From Pseudomonadota bacterium (GTDB taxonomy: Bacteria > Pseudomonadota > Alphaproteobacteria > Rhizobiales > Xanthobacteraceae): a DNA stretch of 7,655 nucleotides. The notes under the pieces were generated by a model. That model made no database searches. It saw nothing but the letters and a program-made list of their open reading frames with translations, and was not told the DNA's origin. Numbering within the stretch: the first letter of the stretch is position 1; every line of letters begins with the position of its first letter. Shown here piece by piece: positions 1 through 6,805 of this stretch. Where the stretch lies: the NCBI GenBank assembly GCA_023423415.1, contig JAFAFP010000220.1, forward strand, positions 1-7,655, read 5' to 3'. Both the position numbers and the translations under genes were made by a program.

Positions 1-62
1 GAGGGAGTCCGCGCACTGCACATGCCGCTCGCAATGAACAACACAGCAAAGGACCTGACGCC

Positions 63-1436
63 ATGCTGGAAAAAACCACCGCCCTCAGCCGCACAGCTTA
101 TCTCGCGCCGCCCTACGACTATGACGAACTGGTGCAGCGCGATCGCGTGCATCAGCTCATCTATACAGACCCGGCGATCTTCACCGCGGAGATGACGCAT
201 ATCTTCGGCGCGGTGTGGGTGTATCTCGGGCACGAGAGTCAGATTCCGAAGAACGACGACTTCATCACCGCCAAGCTCGGCTTGCGGCCGATCATCCTGT
301 TGCGCGATTCAACCGGCACGATTCGCGCACTTTACAATCGCTGCACGCATCGCGGCACGACACTGTGCCGTCTCGAAAAGGGCAATTCCAACGTCTTCCG
401 TTGTCCGTATCACGGCTGGACGTTCAACAATAACGGCACGATCCGCAATGTGCCCTGGCCGGACGGCTACGCCAACGACGTGACCGAGACGCGGTTCAAC
501 GCCGCGCAAATTCCGCGGGTCGAATCCTATCGCGGCTTCATCTTCGGCACCCTCAACATGGATGCGCCCGCACTCACCGACTATCTCGGCGGCGTGAAGG
601 GCCCGCTCGACGAATGGCTCGATCGCCATCCCGGCGGCAAGGTCGCGATCTGCGAGGCGAACCGGCTCAAGTACAACGGCAACTGGAAGCTCGCCTACGA
701 CAATTCATGCGACGGCTATCATGTGGTGTTCTCGCATCGCTCGCTGCTCGACATGGAGAACCGGCTGGTGGCGGAAGCCGACAAGGGCATGTCCTATTAC
801 AAGGGCCGCCCAGACGAAGCGCCGATGTACATGAAGTATTTCGGCAACGGCCATCACTTCAAGGACAAGCGCCCGAACATGGTGATCAAGCCGGGCGCGA
901 TGTGGGCGGTCGAAAGCCCGCATCCCGGCATGGAGCATTACGAGATGGAGCTGCGGCGCAGGCTCGGCGCGCGCGCCGAAGAAGCGCTCGATCTCGCATC
1001 GTCGGAGCCAGTGAATATCAACATCTTCCCCAATCTCTCGATTCTCGGAAATCATATCCAGGTGTTCGAGCCACTCAGCGTCAATGAGACGAACGCGGTC
1101 TGGTACGGCACCGCCGTCGTCGACGACGATGGTGCTTGGGGTGACGAACTGCATCTCATCAATGCGCTGCGCATGCGCACGCAGGAGGGCTTCCCGAATT
1201 TCGGCGAAGTCGACGATCTCGCCAACTTCGAGGAAATCCAGCGCGGCCTTGCGGCTTTCGAGGACGAATGGGTCTACATGCATCGCGGCATGGATATCCC
1301 CGGCCGCACCGTCGATCTCGGCGATGGCGTCAAGAAGGCACCGGCGACCGACGAGATGTTCATGCGCGAATATATCCAGGAATGGAAACGGCTGATGCAG
1401 ACCGAGCCGAATGTCCAGATCAGGCGGGAGCCGTAA
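63..1436 (+). CDS. Rieske ring-hydroxylating oxygenase, alpha (catalytic) subunit, benzoate-dioxygenase-like
   Basis: Cytoplasmic catalytic subunit of a multicomponent aromatic-ring oxygenase, which uses O2 and electrons from a reductase chain to hydroxylate an aromatic ring. Seen in the 457-residue product: a Rieske [2Fe-2S] motif C94-x-H96-x17-C114-x2-H117, and the mononuclear iron motif D217-x2-H220-x4-H225. A downstream Asp pair (D384/D385, before LANFEEIQ) sits where the family's third iron ligand is expected. D217 is the family's conserved electron-bridging Asp. Length is normal. The segment with HESQIP, CTHRG, CPYHGWTFNN and FPNL recalls benzoate/toluate dioxygenase alpha subunits, but the substrate cannot be read from sequence. 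The ATG follows an AAAGGA ribosome binding site (48-53, 9-nt spacer). The stop lies 1 nt before the beta-subunit start, implying translational coupling. No ferredoxin or reductase gene is in view, and the upstream frame is open to the window edge without a recognisable gene. Confidence 0.93.
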   Translation: MLEKTTALSRTAYLAPPYDYDELVQRDRVHQLIYTDPAIFTAEMTHIFGAVWVYLGHESQIPKNDDFITAKLGLRPIILLRDSTGTIRALYNRCTHRGTTLCRLEKGNSNVFRCPYHGWTFNNNGTIRNVPWPDGYANDVTETRFNAAQIPRVESYRGFIFGTLNMDAPALTDYLGGVKGPLDEWLDRHPGGKVAICEANRLKYNGNWKLAYDNSCDGYHVVFSHRSLLDMENRLVAEADKGMSYYKGRPDEAPMYMKYFGNGHHFKDKRPNMVIKPGAMWAVESPHPGMEHYEMELRRRLGARAEEALDLASSEPVNINIFPNLSILGNHIQVFEPLSVNETNAVWYGTAVVDDDGAWGDELHLINALRMRTQEGFPNFGEVDDLANFEEIQRGLAAFEDEWVYMHRGMDIPGRTVDLGDGVKKAPATDEMFMREYIQEWKRLMQTEPNVQIRREP

Positions 1437-1437
1437 C

Positions 1438-2031
1438 ATGACCGCAGCCCTGCAACACGATCCGGCAAAAACCTCGTTCTACATTACCGACGAACTCTAC
1501 GACGAGATCGTGTCCGGTTTCACCGACTGGCAACGCGATGATCGCGTGGTCAACGACATGGCCGAGCGCGACCTGTTCCGCGGTCTGCTGGAACACGAGG
1601 CGCGACTGCTCGACAATGATCGCCTGGAAGACTGGCTGCAATTGTTCACGCCGGAATGCGTCTACTGGCTGCCATCGACGCCCCATGGCGGCGATCCACG
1701 CAAGGAAATCGCCATCACCTTCGATGACCGCCGCCGCCTCGAAGATCGCGTCTATCGCCTGCGCACCGGCTATGCCTGGTCGCAGAAGCCGAAGTCGCGC
1801 ACCGTCCGCCTCGTCACCAATGTCGAAGTGTTCGACGCCGGCAAGGCGGATGTCCGCATGGTTCGCTCCAATGTGATGATCGCGGAATTTCGCGGCTTCG
1901 AGACGCGCTGCCTTTACGGCTGGCTCGGCTACAGATTCGTGAAGCGCGAGGGCCGCTGGGAGATCGCGGTGCGTCAGCTCAACCTGATCGATTGCGATCA
2001 GTGCATCCGCAATCCGAGTATCGTGTTGTAA
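1438..2031 (+). CDS. Ring-hydroxylating dioxygenase beta subunit
   Basis: Small structural subunit that assembles with the alpha subunit, typically as a3b3; it has a cystatin/SnoaL-like fold and carries no cofactor. The 197-residue product has the family pattern: an N-terminal helix (FRGLLEHEARLLDNDRLEDWLQLFTPECVYWLP), then DDRRRLEDRVYRLRTGYAWSQ, then a C-terminal beta-rich half with the arginine-rich RFVKREGRWEIAVRQLNLID segment. The ATG at 1438 was preferred over an in-frame GTG at 1411, because 1411 lies inside the alpha gene and ATG 1438 has GGGAG at 1426-1430 with a 7-nt spacer. Only one base (1437) separates it from the alpha stop. A strong hairpin follows 16 nt after the stop. Length is slightly above the usual 160-190 residues. 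Confidence 0.92.
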   Translation: MTAALQHDPAKTSFYITDELYDEIVSGFTDWQRDDRVVNDMAERDLFRGLLEHEARLLDNDRLEDWLQLFTPECVYWLPSTPHGGDPRKEIAITFDDRRRLEDRVYRLRTGYAWSQKPKSRTVRLVTNVEVFDAGKADVRMVRSNVMIAEFRGFETRCLYGWLGYRFVKREGRWEIAVRQLNLIDCDQCIRNPSIVL

Positions 2032-2046
2032 GCGGCAAAGACGTGG

Positions 2047-2068
2047 ATGGCCGGGACAGGCCGGCCAT
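2047..2068. terminator. Perfect inverted repeat between convergent genes, likely bidirectional terminator
   Basis: ATGGCCGG (2047-2054) and CCGGCCAT (2061-2068) are a perfect 8-bp inverted repeat around a 6-nt loop, GACAGG. It lies in the 52-nt gap between the stop of the beta subunit and the stop of the convergent hydroxylase gene, the expected place for a shared terminator. There is no clear T tract on either side, so it may be a weak or Rho-assisted terminator, or an mRNA 3'-end stabilising hairpin. Confidence 0.6.
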
Positions 2069-2083
2069 TACGATTGGCGCCAC

Positions 2084-3691
2084 CTATCCCGCACCACGCA
2101 TCACGTGATAGCTGAGCTCGTCGGGGTTGATGAGGTCCGGCACGGTCCAGCCATTGAGGTCGTATTCGGCCATGCACTGCTCGGCAAAACCCTTGAAGCG
2201 ATCGGCATTGCCGGATGCCTCCGCACCAAACAGGCAATAGCGGCGAATCTCTTCTGTCGAGCCGCCGTAATTGATTTCGTAAAGCTCGTGCCGGCCGCCG
2301 AATTCACTCCCGAGACAATCCCAGAGCAGCTTGAGCAGCTTCACCCGCTCCTCCGCCTTGTAGCCATTCGAGCCGCGCAGATACTGATCGAGATAAGGTC
2401 GGATCTCGGGATTCTTGAAATCGCGCGAATGCGAATTCAGATAGATCAGACCCGACGCCACCGTCTGCTCGATGATGTATTTGATCTTGGTGTAGGCCAT
2501 CGTGGCGATGATCTGATAAGCGTTGCCCGGATCCATGTTCGGCAACTTGTAATCGCCGATCCACGGCTTGGGATCACGCACCATCGCGTCCGACAGCGCC
2601 CAGAACAGATTGCGCCAGGCGATCACCTCGCCGACATTGGCCTGCACGCCGCGGAAATCCTTGGTGCCGGCCGCTTCAACGGCCTTCAAAAGCAACCCGG
2701 CAATGAAATCGAGCTTCACGGCAAGCCGCGTGCAGCCATGCACCACGAAGCGCGGCAGGAAGCCCGTGCGTGGGAAGAAGTTGTTGGCCTTCTCCATGTC
2801 GCCATAGACGAACACGTTCTCCCAGGGCACCAGCACCTTGTCGAGAATGAACACGGCGTCGTTTTCGTCGATCCGGCTGGACAAGGGATAATCGAATGGC
2901 GAGCCCATCGCCGTCGACGTCATCTCGTAGGACGTGCGGCAGATGAATTTCACGCCCGGCGCGTTGGTCGGGATCATGAACACCGCCGCGAATTTTTTGT
3001 CCTGCACCGGCATCAGCCCGTGATGGGCGACGAAAGTGTAATTCGTCAACACCGAGCCGGTCGCCACCACCTTCGCGCCGGACACGATGATGCCGGCATC
3101 GGTTTCCTTCTCGACGTGACAGCACACATCGCCGACTTCGTTCGGCGGACGATCGCGATCGACCGGCGGATGAATGATCGCGTGGTTGATGAAAGGCACA
3201 CGCTCCTGGCTGTAAGTGTACCAGCGCTTAGCGTTCTCCTGATACGGGTCGTAGAAATCGGAATTGGCGCCGAGCGTCGCCAGAAACGCCGCCTTGTAGT
3301 CGGGCGCGCGACCGAGCCAGCCATAGGTCAGCTTCGCCCATTCGGCGATCGCGTCACGACCGGCCAGCATATCGTCAAGCGTCTTCGGCGCCTTGAAGAA
3401 GGCATGCGTCATGCCGCCATTGCCGGTGTCGGTCGGCACCAGCAGCTTGCTCTTGTGCTTGTCGTTATGGAGCGCATCGTAAAGCCGCGCGACCATGCGT
3501 GCGGTATTGCGGAAAGCCGGATGCATGGTGACATCGTCGACCCGCTCGCCGTAGATGAAGACCTCCCGGCCGTCGCGCAGCGAGTCCAGAAACTCACTGC
3601 CATTCATCGGTCGCGAAACCTTGACCTTTCCAGTTGTCATCGGATCGGCCGCAAAGGCCTTCTTGTCGTCGCGAAGCCCCGCCTGAGCCAT
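2084..3691 (-). CDS. HpaB-family FAD-dependent aromatic hydroxylase (4-hydroxyphenylacetate 3-monooxygenase-like)
   Basis: Oxygenase component of a two-component flavin monooxygenase: it binds reduced FAD supplied by a separate reductase and usually adds a hydroxyl ortho to a phenolic OH. The 535-residue product shows the HpaB N-terminal signature (FLDSLRDGREVFIYGERV, about residues 34-51) and the core FINHAIIHPPVDR (from about 167). It also has R128, Y132 and H170, spaced exactly like Arg100, Tyr104 and His142 of Thermus thermophilus HpaB as I recall them. The Fe-S ligands of the related 4-hydroxybutyryl-CoA dehydratase appear absent: the H-x6-C pair there reads H-x6-V here. This favours a monooxygenase. 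The start is ATG at 3691 with GGGAGG at 3704-3699 (7-nt spacer). A TTG five codons upstream overlaps that ribosome binding site and was rejected. No HpaC-type reductase is in view. The substrate is unknown and could be 4-hydroxyphenylacetate, a chlorophenol or another phenol. Confidence 0.9.
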   Translation of the reverse strand: MAQAGLRDDKKAFAADPMTTGKVKVSRPMNGSEFLDSLRDGREVFIYGERVDDVTMHPAFRNTARMVARLYDALHNDKHKSKLLVPTDTGNGGMTHAFFKAPKTLDDMLAGRDAIAEWAKLTYGWLGRAPDYKAAFLATLGANSDFYDPYQENAKRWYTYSQERVPFINHAIIHPPVDRDRPPNEVGDVCCHVEKETDAGIIVSGAKVVATGSVLTNYTFVAHHGLMPVQDKKFAAVFMIPTNAPGVKFICRTSYEMTSTAMGSPFDYPLSSRIDENDAVFILDKVLVPWENVFVYGDMEKANNFFPRTGFLPRFVVHGCTRLAVKLDFIAGLLLKAVEAAGTKDFRGVQANVGEVIAWRNLFWALSDAMVRDPKPWIGDYKLPNMDPGNAYQIIATMAYTKIKYIIEQTVASGLIYLNSHSRDFKNPEIRPYLDQYLRGSNGYKAEERVKLLKLLWDCLGSEFGGRHELYEINYGGSTEEIRRYCLFGAEASGNADRFKGFAEQCMAEYDLNGWTVPDLINPDELSYHVMRGAG

Positions 3692-3710
3692 GCCAGAACC
3701 TCCCAATAGG

Positions 3711-3751
3711 GCCGCGTTCAGCGCGGCTCATGCGGCGTCGAATGCCATGAG
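3711..3751. repeat. Two abutting inverted repeats in the hydroxylase leader, candidate operator
   Basis: GCCGCG (3711-3716) and CGCGGC (3722-3727) form a perfect 6-bp repeat with a 5-nt gap. CTCATG (3727-3732) and CATGAG (3746-3751) form a second perfect 6-bp repeat with a 13-nt gap, centred 20 bp further upstream of the gene. Both lie between the predicted hydroxylase promoter and its start codon. The second has the size of a dimeric repressor site; the first could equally be an mRNA hairpin. Short repeats like these arise by chance, so support is modest. Confidence 0.3.
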
Positions 3752-3780
3752 GATCAAGCTTCTACGCCTGTATGACCCTC

Positions 3781-3809
3781 ACGATATGGAAGTGATTTTG
3801 CGATGGCAA
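3781..3809 (-). promoter_or_regulatory. Candidate sigma-70-type promoter for the hydroxylase gene
   Basis: On the minus strand, TTGCCA (3809-3804, 5/6 to the -35 consensus) is followed after 17 nt by TATCGT (3786-3781, 4/6 to the -10 consensus). Transcription would begin near 3774, giving an mRNA leader of about 83 nt that contains both inverted repeats at 3711-3751. Alphaproteobacterial promoters tolerate wide variation, so this is a candidate only. Confidence 0.4.
3787..3802 (+). promoter_or_regulatory. Possible sigma-54 (-24/-12) element upstream of the kinase gene
   Basis: TGG at 3787-3789 and TTGC at 3798-3801 place GG and GC exactly 10 nt apart, as in the -24/-12 consensus TGGCAC-N5-TTGC. 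The fourth and sixth positions of the -24 half deviate. Transcription would start near 3813, about 97 nt before the chosen kinase ATG. No enhancer-binding activator gene is in view, and the site overlaps the spacer of the opposing sigma-70 candidate. A chance match is quite possible. Confidence 0.22.
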
Positions 3810-3909
3810 GGGATCGCAGGTTAAGGACGGTACGCCGCCTGTGATCTTCCACGCCGACAGGCTACGATGCGAGAAGCACACCAATGCGCGGGCAAGGATA
3901 CCGGTCTGC

Positions 3910-5601
3910 ATGACACTCAGCGTTCGCTCCCTGGCCGGCAGCATCAATTCGATCATTCAGTCTCCGGACCGTACCACCCAAGCGATCCTCGGCGGATTGC
4001 TGCTGATGGTATTTGTCGCGCTGGAGTGGCTCAGCTCGATTCACGAATTCATGAGCGTGCCGATCACGCCTTGGAATCCCGGTCTGGGCGTGGTGTTCGC
4101 CTTCATGCTGCTGCTGGGGCCGACCTTTGGCCTCGTGCTGTTTGCCGGCGTCATACTGGCCGAACTGCTCGTGGTGCGGACCGACCTGCAGTGGTCGATG
4201 ATCGTGGCGATCGCAGCGATCATCGCTCTTGTCTACGGAACAGCATCCATTGTGATTCGCCTGGTCTTGCGCGTCGATACCGGGCTGTATCATCTGCGCG
4301 ATTTGATCGTCCTGCTCGCCGCCAGTGTCACCGCAGCAGTCATGACCTCCGCACTGGTGGCATTGGTGCTGTTGATTGACCACCGGATCGCGCTCGACAA
4401 CGTCCTGATCGCATCCACACCCCTCCTGGTCGGCGACGTGATCGGCATTGCGGTGATGACGCCGCTCACGCTGCGTCTGGTTATGCTTTTGCAGGGACGC
4501 GCGTCCCTGTCGGGATATTCCGGTTCACTCGCGCTGGAGATCGCGATCTACGCCATTGTCGCCTGCTTGGCGCTCTGGGTTATCATCGGCGGCGCCGGCG
4601 CGAACGGGCTGAAATATTTCTATCTGCTGTTCGTCCCTGTGGTATTGGCCGCCGTGCGCCACGGCTTCGACGGAGCCTGTATCGCACTCGCCGTGATCCA
4701 GTTCGCTCTGGTCGGCCTGATGCACTATTTCGGTTACGATGCGCAGGCCTTCACCGAGATGCAAACGCTGATGCTGGTCTTGACCGGGACCGGCCTGATC
4801 GTCGGCGCTGTCGTCAGCGAACGGCAGAATGCCGCACATCGCATGCAGATCGCGGAGCAGCAGTTGCGCGAGAAAGAAGCCGAAGCTGGTCAGGCTGCGC
4901 GTTTCAGCCTGGTCAGCGGCATGGCTGCCGCGCTCGCACACGAAATCAATCAACCCATGACCGCTGCTCGCGCCTTGGCGCGTTCGGTCCAGCATATTCT
5001 TGAAGCGCAGACTCCCGATCTGACGCGTGCGAACAGCAACATCACCAACGTCATCGCGCAAATCGACCATGCCAGCAGCGTCATGCGACGGATGCGCGAT
5101 TTTCTGCGGCGCGGCCGTCCGCATGTCAGCACGTTCGACGTTGCGGAGATGCTGAACGACACGCTCGAACTGGCGCGCCCCGACGCGGTCTCGCGCGGGA
5201 TCGACCTTTCCGTCCAGCAAGCGGAAAAACTACCTTTGGCACACGGCGATCGTATCCAGCTTCAGCAAGTCGTGCTGAACCTCGTCCGTAACGCGGTGGA
5301 GGCGATCACCGATTCTGGCCGCAAGGACGGATGTGTTGTACTCGCTGCAAGCGCAGCCGCCACGCCACCCCGCATTGAAATATCCGTTAGCGATAACGGT
5401 CCCGGCGTTGCGCCGGACTTCGCCAAAGGCCTATTCGAACCGCTGACGACATCAAAACACGAGGGCCTTGGTCTCGGCCTTTCCATCAGCCAGACCATTG
5501 TGGAATCACATGGCGGACGGATCTGGCTGCAATCAGGCGAGCCAGGCCGGACTGAATTCCGGTTCTCACTGCCACTTGAAGTAGCACGCGACGATCAATA
5601 A
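3910..5601 (+). CDS. MASE1-like membrane sensor histidine kinase with FixL-type kinase core
   Basis: Inner-membrane sensor kinase that should autophosphorylate and pass phosphate to the response regulator encoded next. From ATG 3910 the product is 563 residues. Roughly residues 24-300 hold about eight to ten hydrophobic segments with a WNPGLGVVFAFMLLLGP signature near TM2, as in MASE1 sensor domains (ligand generally unknown). A short charged, probably coiled linker follows (QNAAHRMQIAEQQLREKEAEAG). The kinase core has the H box ALAHEINQP (H344), N box NLVRNAVEA (N461), G1 DNGPG (495-499), F box LFEPLTTSK and G2 GLGLGLS (519-525). The core resembles FixL, but no PAS or haem domain is present. 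The start is uncertain: a GTG at 3841 is in frame, but ATG 3910 has AAGGA at 3894-3898 (11-nt spacer) and gives a more usual N-terminus. It is divergent from the hydroxylase gene and lies 19 nt before the regulator gene. Confidence 0.9.
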   Translation: MTLSVRSLAGSINSIIQSPDRTTQAILGGLLLMVFVALEWLSSIHEFMSVPITPWNPGLGVVFAFMLLLGPTFGLVLFAGVILAELLVVRTDLQWSMIVAIAAIIALVYGTASIVIRLVLRVDTGLYHLRDLIVLLAASVTAAVMTSALVALVLLIDHRIALDNVLIASTPLLVGDVIGIAVMTPLTLRLVMLLQGRASLSGYSGSLALEIAIYAIVACLALWVIIGGAGANGLKYFYLLFVPVVLAAVRHGFDGACIALAVIQFALVGLMHYFGYDAQAFTEMQTLMLVLTGTGLIVGAVVSERQNAAHRMQIAEQQLREKEAEAGQAARFSLVSGMAAALAHEINQPMTAARALARSVQHILEAQTPDLTRANSNITNVIAQIDHASSVMRRMRDFLRRGRPHVSTFDVAEMLNDTLELARPDAVSRGIDLSVQQAEKLPLAHGDRIQLQQVVLNLVRNAVEAITDSGRKDGCVVLAASAAATPPRIEISVSDNGPGVAPDFAKGLFEPLTTSKHEGLGLGLSISQTIVESHGGRIWLQSGEPGRTEFRFSLPLEVARDDQ

Positions 5602-5620
5602 CACTGTGCGCGATAGCAAA

Positions 5621-6241
5621 ATGGCGACCAACGCCCCCACCATATTCGTGATCGACGACCAGCCCTCGGTCCGTCACGCCATCGGAGAGATGCTGAATGT
5701 CTTCGGCTTTATTGTCGAGACGTTCGACTCTGCCGAGAGTTTTCTGAAAGGGATCGCGGCGGGACGTCCCGGCTGCGTCGTCGCCGACGTTCGCATGCCA
5801 GGCATGGACGGCATCCAACTGGTTGGAGAAATGGCGCGGCGCGGCCTGACCATGCCGGTCGTGCTGATCTCCGGCCACGCCGACGTCCCGATGGCCGTGG
5901 CCGGCCTCAAGGCCGGCGCCGAGGACTTCATCGAAAAACCGGTGGATGACGCCAAGCTCGTGGCCGCGATCAACCGTGCCTTGTCTCGCGTGTTCGCCGA
6001 GCAGGATGCGCGCCTGGGCCACGACGATCTGGGGGAGCGGTTTGCTCGGCTGACGCCGCGCCAGGTCGAGATTTTCGATCTCGTCGCCGGCGGCTTCACC
6101 AGCCAGGCGATTGCCGCAAAGCTGGATCTGAGCACCCGCACGGTCGAAAGCTACCGCGCGCAGATCATGGAAAAAATGCAGGCCGAGAGCGTCGCCGTGC
6201 TGGTGCGGCAAGCAATTCGCCTGAAGCGCATTTCCGTTTAG
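5621..6241 (+). CDS. FixJ-like response regulator (receiver + LuxR-type HTH)
   Basis: DNA-binding partner of the preceding kinase. The 206-residue product begins with a receiver domain: acidic pair D12/D13, phosphoacceptor D56 in VVADVRMPGMDG, switch residue S84 in LISGHAD and K106 in FIEKP. It ends with a NarL/FixJ-type helix-turn-helix from L144 (LTPRQVEIFDLVAGG, then QAIAAKLDLSTRTVESYRAQIMEKM). Receiver phrases such as DVPMAV-LKAG-DFIEKP and the HTH closely follow FixJ. The start at ATG 5621 gives the standard N-terminus; an in-frame GTG at 5606 would add five residues. Neither has a good Shine-Dalgarno sequence, which suggests coupling to kinase translation across the 19-nt gap. Targets are not known from sequence. 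Candidates are the divergent region at 3692-3909 and the palindrome at 6288-6297. Confidence 0.93.
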   Translation: MATNAPTIFVIDDQPSVRHAIGEMLNVFGFIVETFDSAESFLKGIAAGRPGCVVADVRMPGMDGIQLVGEMARRGLTMPVVLISGHADVPMAVAGLKAGAEDFIEKPVDDAKLVAAINRALSRVFAEQDARLGHDDLGERFARLTPRQVEIFDLVAGGFTSQAIAAKLDLSTRTVESYRAQIMEKMQAESVAVLVRQAIRLKRISV

Positions 6242-6287
6242 GCCTGCGCAAATCCAGCCTCCGCTCCGGCCGCTCCTCCAGGATACC

Positions 6288-6297
6288 GTAGTTCTAC
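6288..6297. promoter_or_regulatory. Candidate FixJ-family regulator site (GTAG-TT-CTAC)
   Basis: A perfect 4-bp inverted repeat, GTAG (6288-6291) and CTAC (6294-6297), sits 47 nt after the response regulator stop and about 100 nt before the next start codon. On the minus strand the local text reads GGTAGTAGAACTACGG. That resembles the published FixJ-binding consensus GTAMGTAG with one base missing. It lies in a promoter-like position for the small membrane protein gene. The element is short, so this is a weak call. Confidence 0.25.
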
Positions 6298-6398
6298 TAC
6301 CCGACTATTGCGAATTCCGGGCCGGGTAATCACCGCTTAGGGTTTGCAGCATCGGAAGCTGCTGTGCCTGTCGCGCAGCCCTTGCGATGGAGCGGTGA

Positions 6399-6731
6399 AT
6401 GTCCCGCGGGACGGATCGAAAAGCAGACTTGAGAATAGGCGGGTCCTCAATCGACCTGCCTTTGGCAGCCGCAATTGCGGCCATGCCGCTCGTTCTGATT
6501 GTCGCCTACGTCCCGCGCGAGGTGTTGCTGCCAGCAGTTGCGGCGCTCGCTTTTGCGACCGCCGCGCTGACGGCAGCGCTCGGATGGGCGATGCGGGCAA
6601 ATGCCCGCGCCGGCACCACAACAATCTGGGATCTTTCCGGTGCTTGCGCCCTGGTCGGCGTTGCCGCCGGAATTTTTTCGGAGCCGCTTCAAGTTGCACA
6701 GTTTTTCGGAGCCGTGAGCGCGGTTCCGTAA
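6399..6731 (+). CDS. Small three-segment inner-membrane protein, function unknown
   Basis: I do not recognise a family with a defined function. The 110-residue product has a short basic N-terminus (residues 1-16, four Arg/Lys) and three hydrophobic stretches, about 20-38, 43-63 and 76-93. Between the second and third is a short polar loop (MRANARAGTTT) leading into IWDLSGACALVG; SEPLQVAQFFG follows the third. The Arg-rich loop after the second stretch suggests that it faces the cytoplasm. Real coding is supported by the amphipathic layout, high-GC third positions and a good ribosome binding site (GGAG 6389-6392, 6-nt spacer to ATG). It is probably a conserved hypothetical of Bradyrhizobium relatives. 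It lies between the response regulator and the TerC gene with about 150-200 nt on each side, so it may be a separate transcript. Overlapping frames give only arginine/serine-rich text. Confidence 0.72.
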   Translation: MSRGTDRKADLRIGGSSIDLPLAAAIAAMPLVLIVAYVPREVLLPAVAALAFATAALTAALGWAMRANARAGTTTIWDLSGACALVGVAAGIFSEPLQVAQFFGAVSAVP

Positions 6732-6805
6732 CACAGGAGCAAATCAGCCAGGCCGGGCCCCTCTGGCAACTCTAACGGGTTGCGATGTCGGACTGGAATT
6801 CCGCA

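Noticed and set aside
21..36. CATGCCGCTCGCAATG upstream of the dioxygenase resembles CATGCGGCGTCGAATG at 3729-3744 upstream of the hydroxylase
   Set aside because: Only 11 of 16 positions match. By rough estimate, several matches this good are expected by chance between regions of these sizes, so it is not evidence for a shared operator.
1..62. Possible 3' end of an upstream gene (frame ending in TGA at 35-37)
   Set aside because: Only about 11 codons are visible with no recognisable protein text, so no partial gene can be supported.
705..1439. Minus-strand 244-codon open frame inside the dioxygenase alpha gene
   Set aside because: Shadow frame: the plus strand carries intact Rieske and iron motifs, and this frame shows none.
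2105..3709. A 534-codon open frame on the plus strand covering almost all of the hydroxylase gene
   Set aside because: It is the antisense shadow of the HpaB-family gene. Its protein is His/Arg/Ile-rich without domain motifs, and the minus-strand product has clear family signatures and catalytic residues. Long antisense frames are common in high-GC genes.
4525..5220. Minus-strand 231-codon open frame inside the kinase gene
   Set aside because: Low-complexity, charged shadow product opposite a well-defined histidine kinase.
6748..6768. GCCAG/CTGGC inverted repeat after the small membrane protein gene as a terminator
   Set aside because: Only five pairs around an 11-nt loop and no T tract; too weak to call.
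6344..6775. A 143-codon plus-strand frame overlapping the small membrane protein gene
   Set aside because: Arg/Ser/Cys-rich product with no ribosome binding site; the 6399 frame has a proper one and coherent membrane segments.
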